Of a DNA stretch of 64,000 nucleotides, positions 63,433 through 64,000 are shown one piece after another (position 1 is the stretch's first letter; every line of letters starts with the position of its first letter). The DNA is from Mytilus edulis (lineage: Eukaryota; Mollusca; Bivalvia; Mytilida; Mytilidae). Under the pieces are notes generated by a model. It saw only the letters and a program-made list of their open reading frames with translations. It did no database searches and was not told the DNA's origin. The position numbers and the translations under genes were made by a program. Where the stretch lies: the NCBI RefSeq assembly GCF_963676685.1, contig NC_092353.1, forward strand, positions 7,716,207-7,780,206. The letters run 5' to 3'.

Positions 63433-64000
63433 TTTTTAGCTCACCTGGCCCAAAACAGACTATGTGAGTTTTTCTCATTGTCGTCGTCCATTAAATTAAA
63501 CCAAACAAAATCTCCTCTGATACTACTGAGCAAAACTGAACCAAACTTAGCCTTAATTATACTTCGCGTATCTAGTTTATAAAATGTATCCGATGACCCC
63601 GTCCCTCAACCAAGATGGCCGCCATGGCTAAAATACACATGGGGGGTAGAATGCAGTATTTGGCTTATATCTCTAAAACTAATTTACAACTTGACTATTA
63701 AATCTAACATATGGATAAATATGTTCATCAGGTGATCAGAAGATCTATCTGTGCTGAAATTTTAAGATATATCAGACAATCCGTTGCTAGGTTGCTGCCC
63801 CGGAATGGGTAATTTTAAGGAAATTTTAGTTTTTGGTTATTATCTTGAATATTATAATAGATTGAGATAAACTGTTAACAGAAAAACTGTTCAGTATAAA
63901 GTCAGATCTACTAAGAAGACCAAAATTGTTAATAAACCCCATAATGAGTTGTTGCCCTTTAAAGTAACTTTTTCACAATTTTTTCCGTAAATTTTTGTAA
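63433..64000 (+). repeat. 'TAGCTCACCTGGCCC' dispersed element, cut by the window end
   Basis: TTTTTAGCTCACCTGGCCCA, TCTCCTCTGATACTACTGAG, CAACCAAGATGGCCGCCATG, CCGTTGCTAGGTTGCTGCCC and TTATCTTGAATATTATAATA match the first unit of the element at 16434-18215. Confidence 0.75.

Overview
The window is animal nuclear DNA, almost certainly from a marine mussel (Mytilus or a close relative). It is AT-rich, coding sequence sits in short exons with GT..AG introns, and most of the remainder is dispersed repeats of kinds I recognise from mussel genomic DNA (the element reading 'GGTATGATTGCCAATGAGAC', the 'TTTAGCTCACCTGGCCC' element, the 'TTTATACGACCGCA' element, and the 'CTGACTTGGTACAG' element). No bacterial-type genes, operons, rRNA genes or CRISPR arrays were seen. 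The species assignment rests on repeat recognition, not on a search.

Two complete host genes can be reconstructed, both on the + strand and in tandem: gene A (11026-25115) and gene B (31456-47534). Each has seven coding exons with identical intron phases (1,1,0,0,0,0) and encodes a protein of about 434 or 439 residues. The order is an N-terminal TIR domain, a linker, two adjacent membrane segments with a short loop between them, a basic segment, an acidic segment with a [DE]xxxLL motif, and a conserved C-terminal segment. I do not recognise this architecture as a named family; it is the main candidate for an undescribed system, presumably innate-immune signalling from a membrane. The fifth intron of both genes starts with GTATCCTTT, a perfect U12-type (minor spliceosome) donor. 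A third, truncated 3' copy (49376-50381) has its last exon split by an inserted repeat.

Layout: 0.4-1.6 kb, a decayed protein-coding relic of an uncharacterised repetitive family; 3.3-5.2 kb, a DNA transposon relic with an integrase-core fragment, a Cys-rich tail and long inverted repeats; 5.3-10.8 kb, repeats only; 11.0-25.5 kb, gene A with transposons in introns 5 and 6; 26-29 kb, a reverse-transcriptase relic and a 24-copy, 56-bp EcoRI-site minisatellite; 31.4-48.3 kb, gene B, swollen by LINE and other retroelement fragments in introns 1-4; 49.4-64 kb, the broken third copy followed by tandem repeats, a CAGA microsatellite, LINE relics on both strands, a local duplication, a TTAA-flanked MITE-like element, and the start of another dispersed repeat at the window edge.

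The two intact genes look like a recent tandem duplication. Their TIR exons are nearly identical in protein, whereas the loop between the membrane segments differs strongly and carries three N-glycosylation sequons only in gene B. This suggests conserved intracellular signalling with a diverging outward-facing or luminal part.
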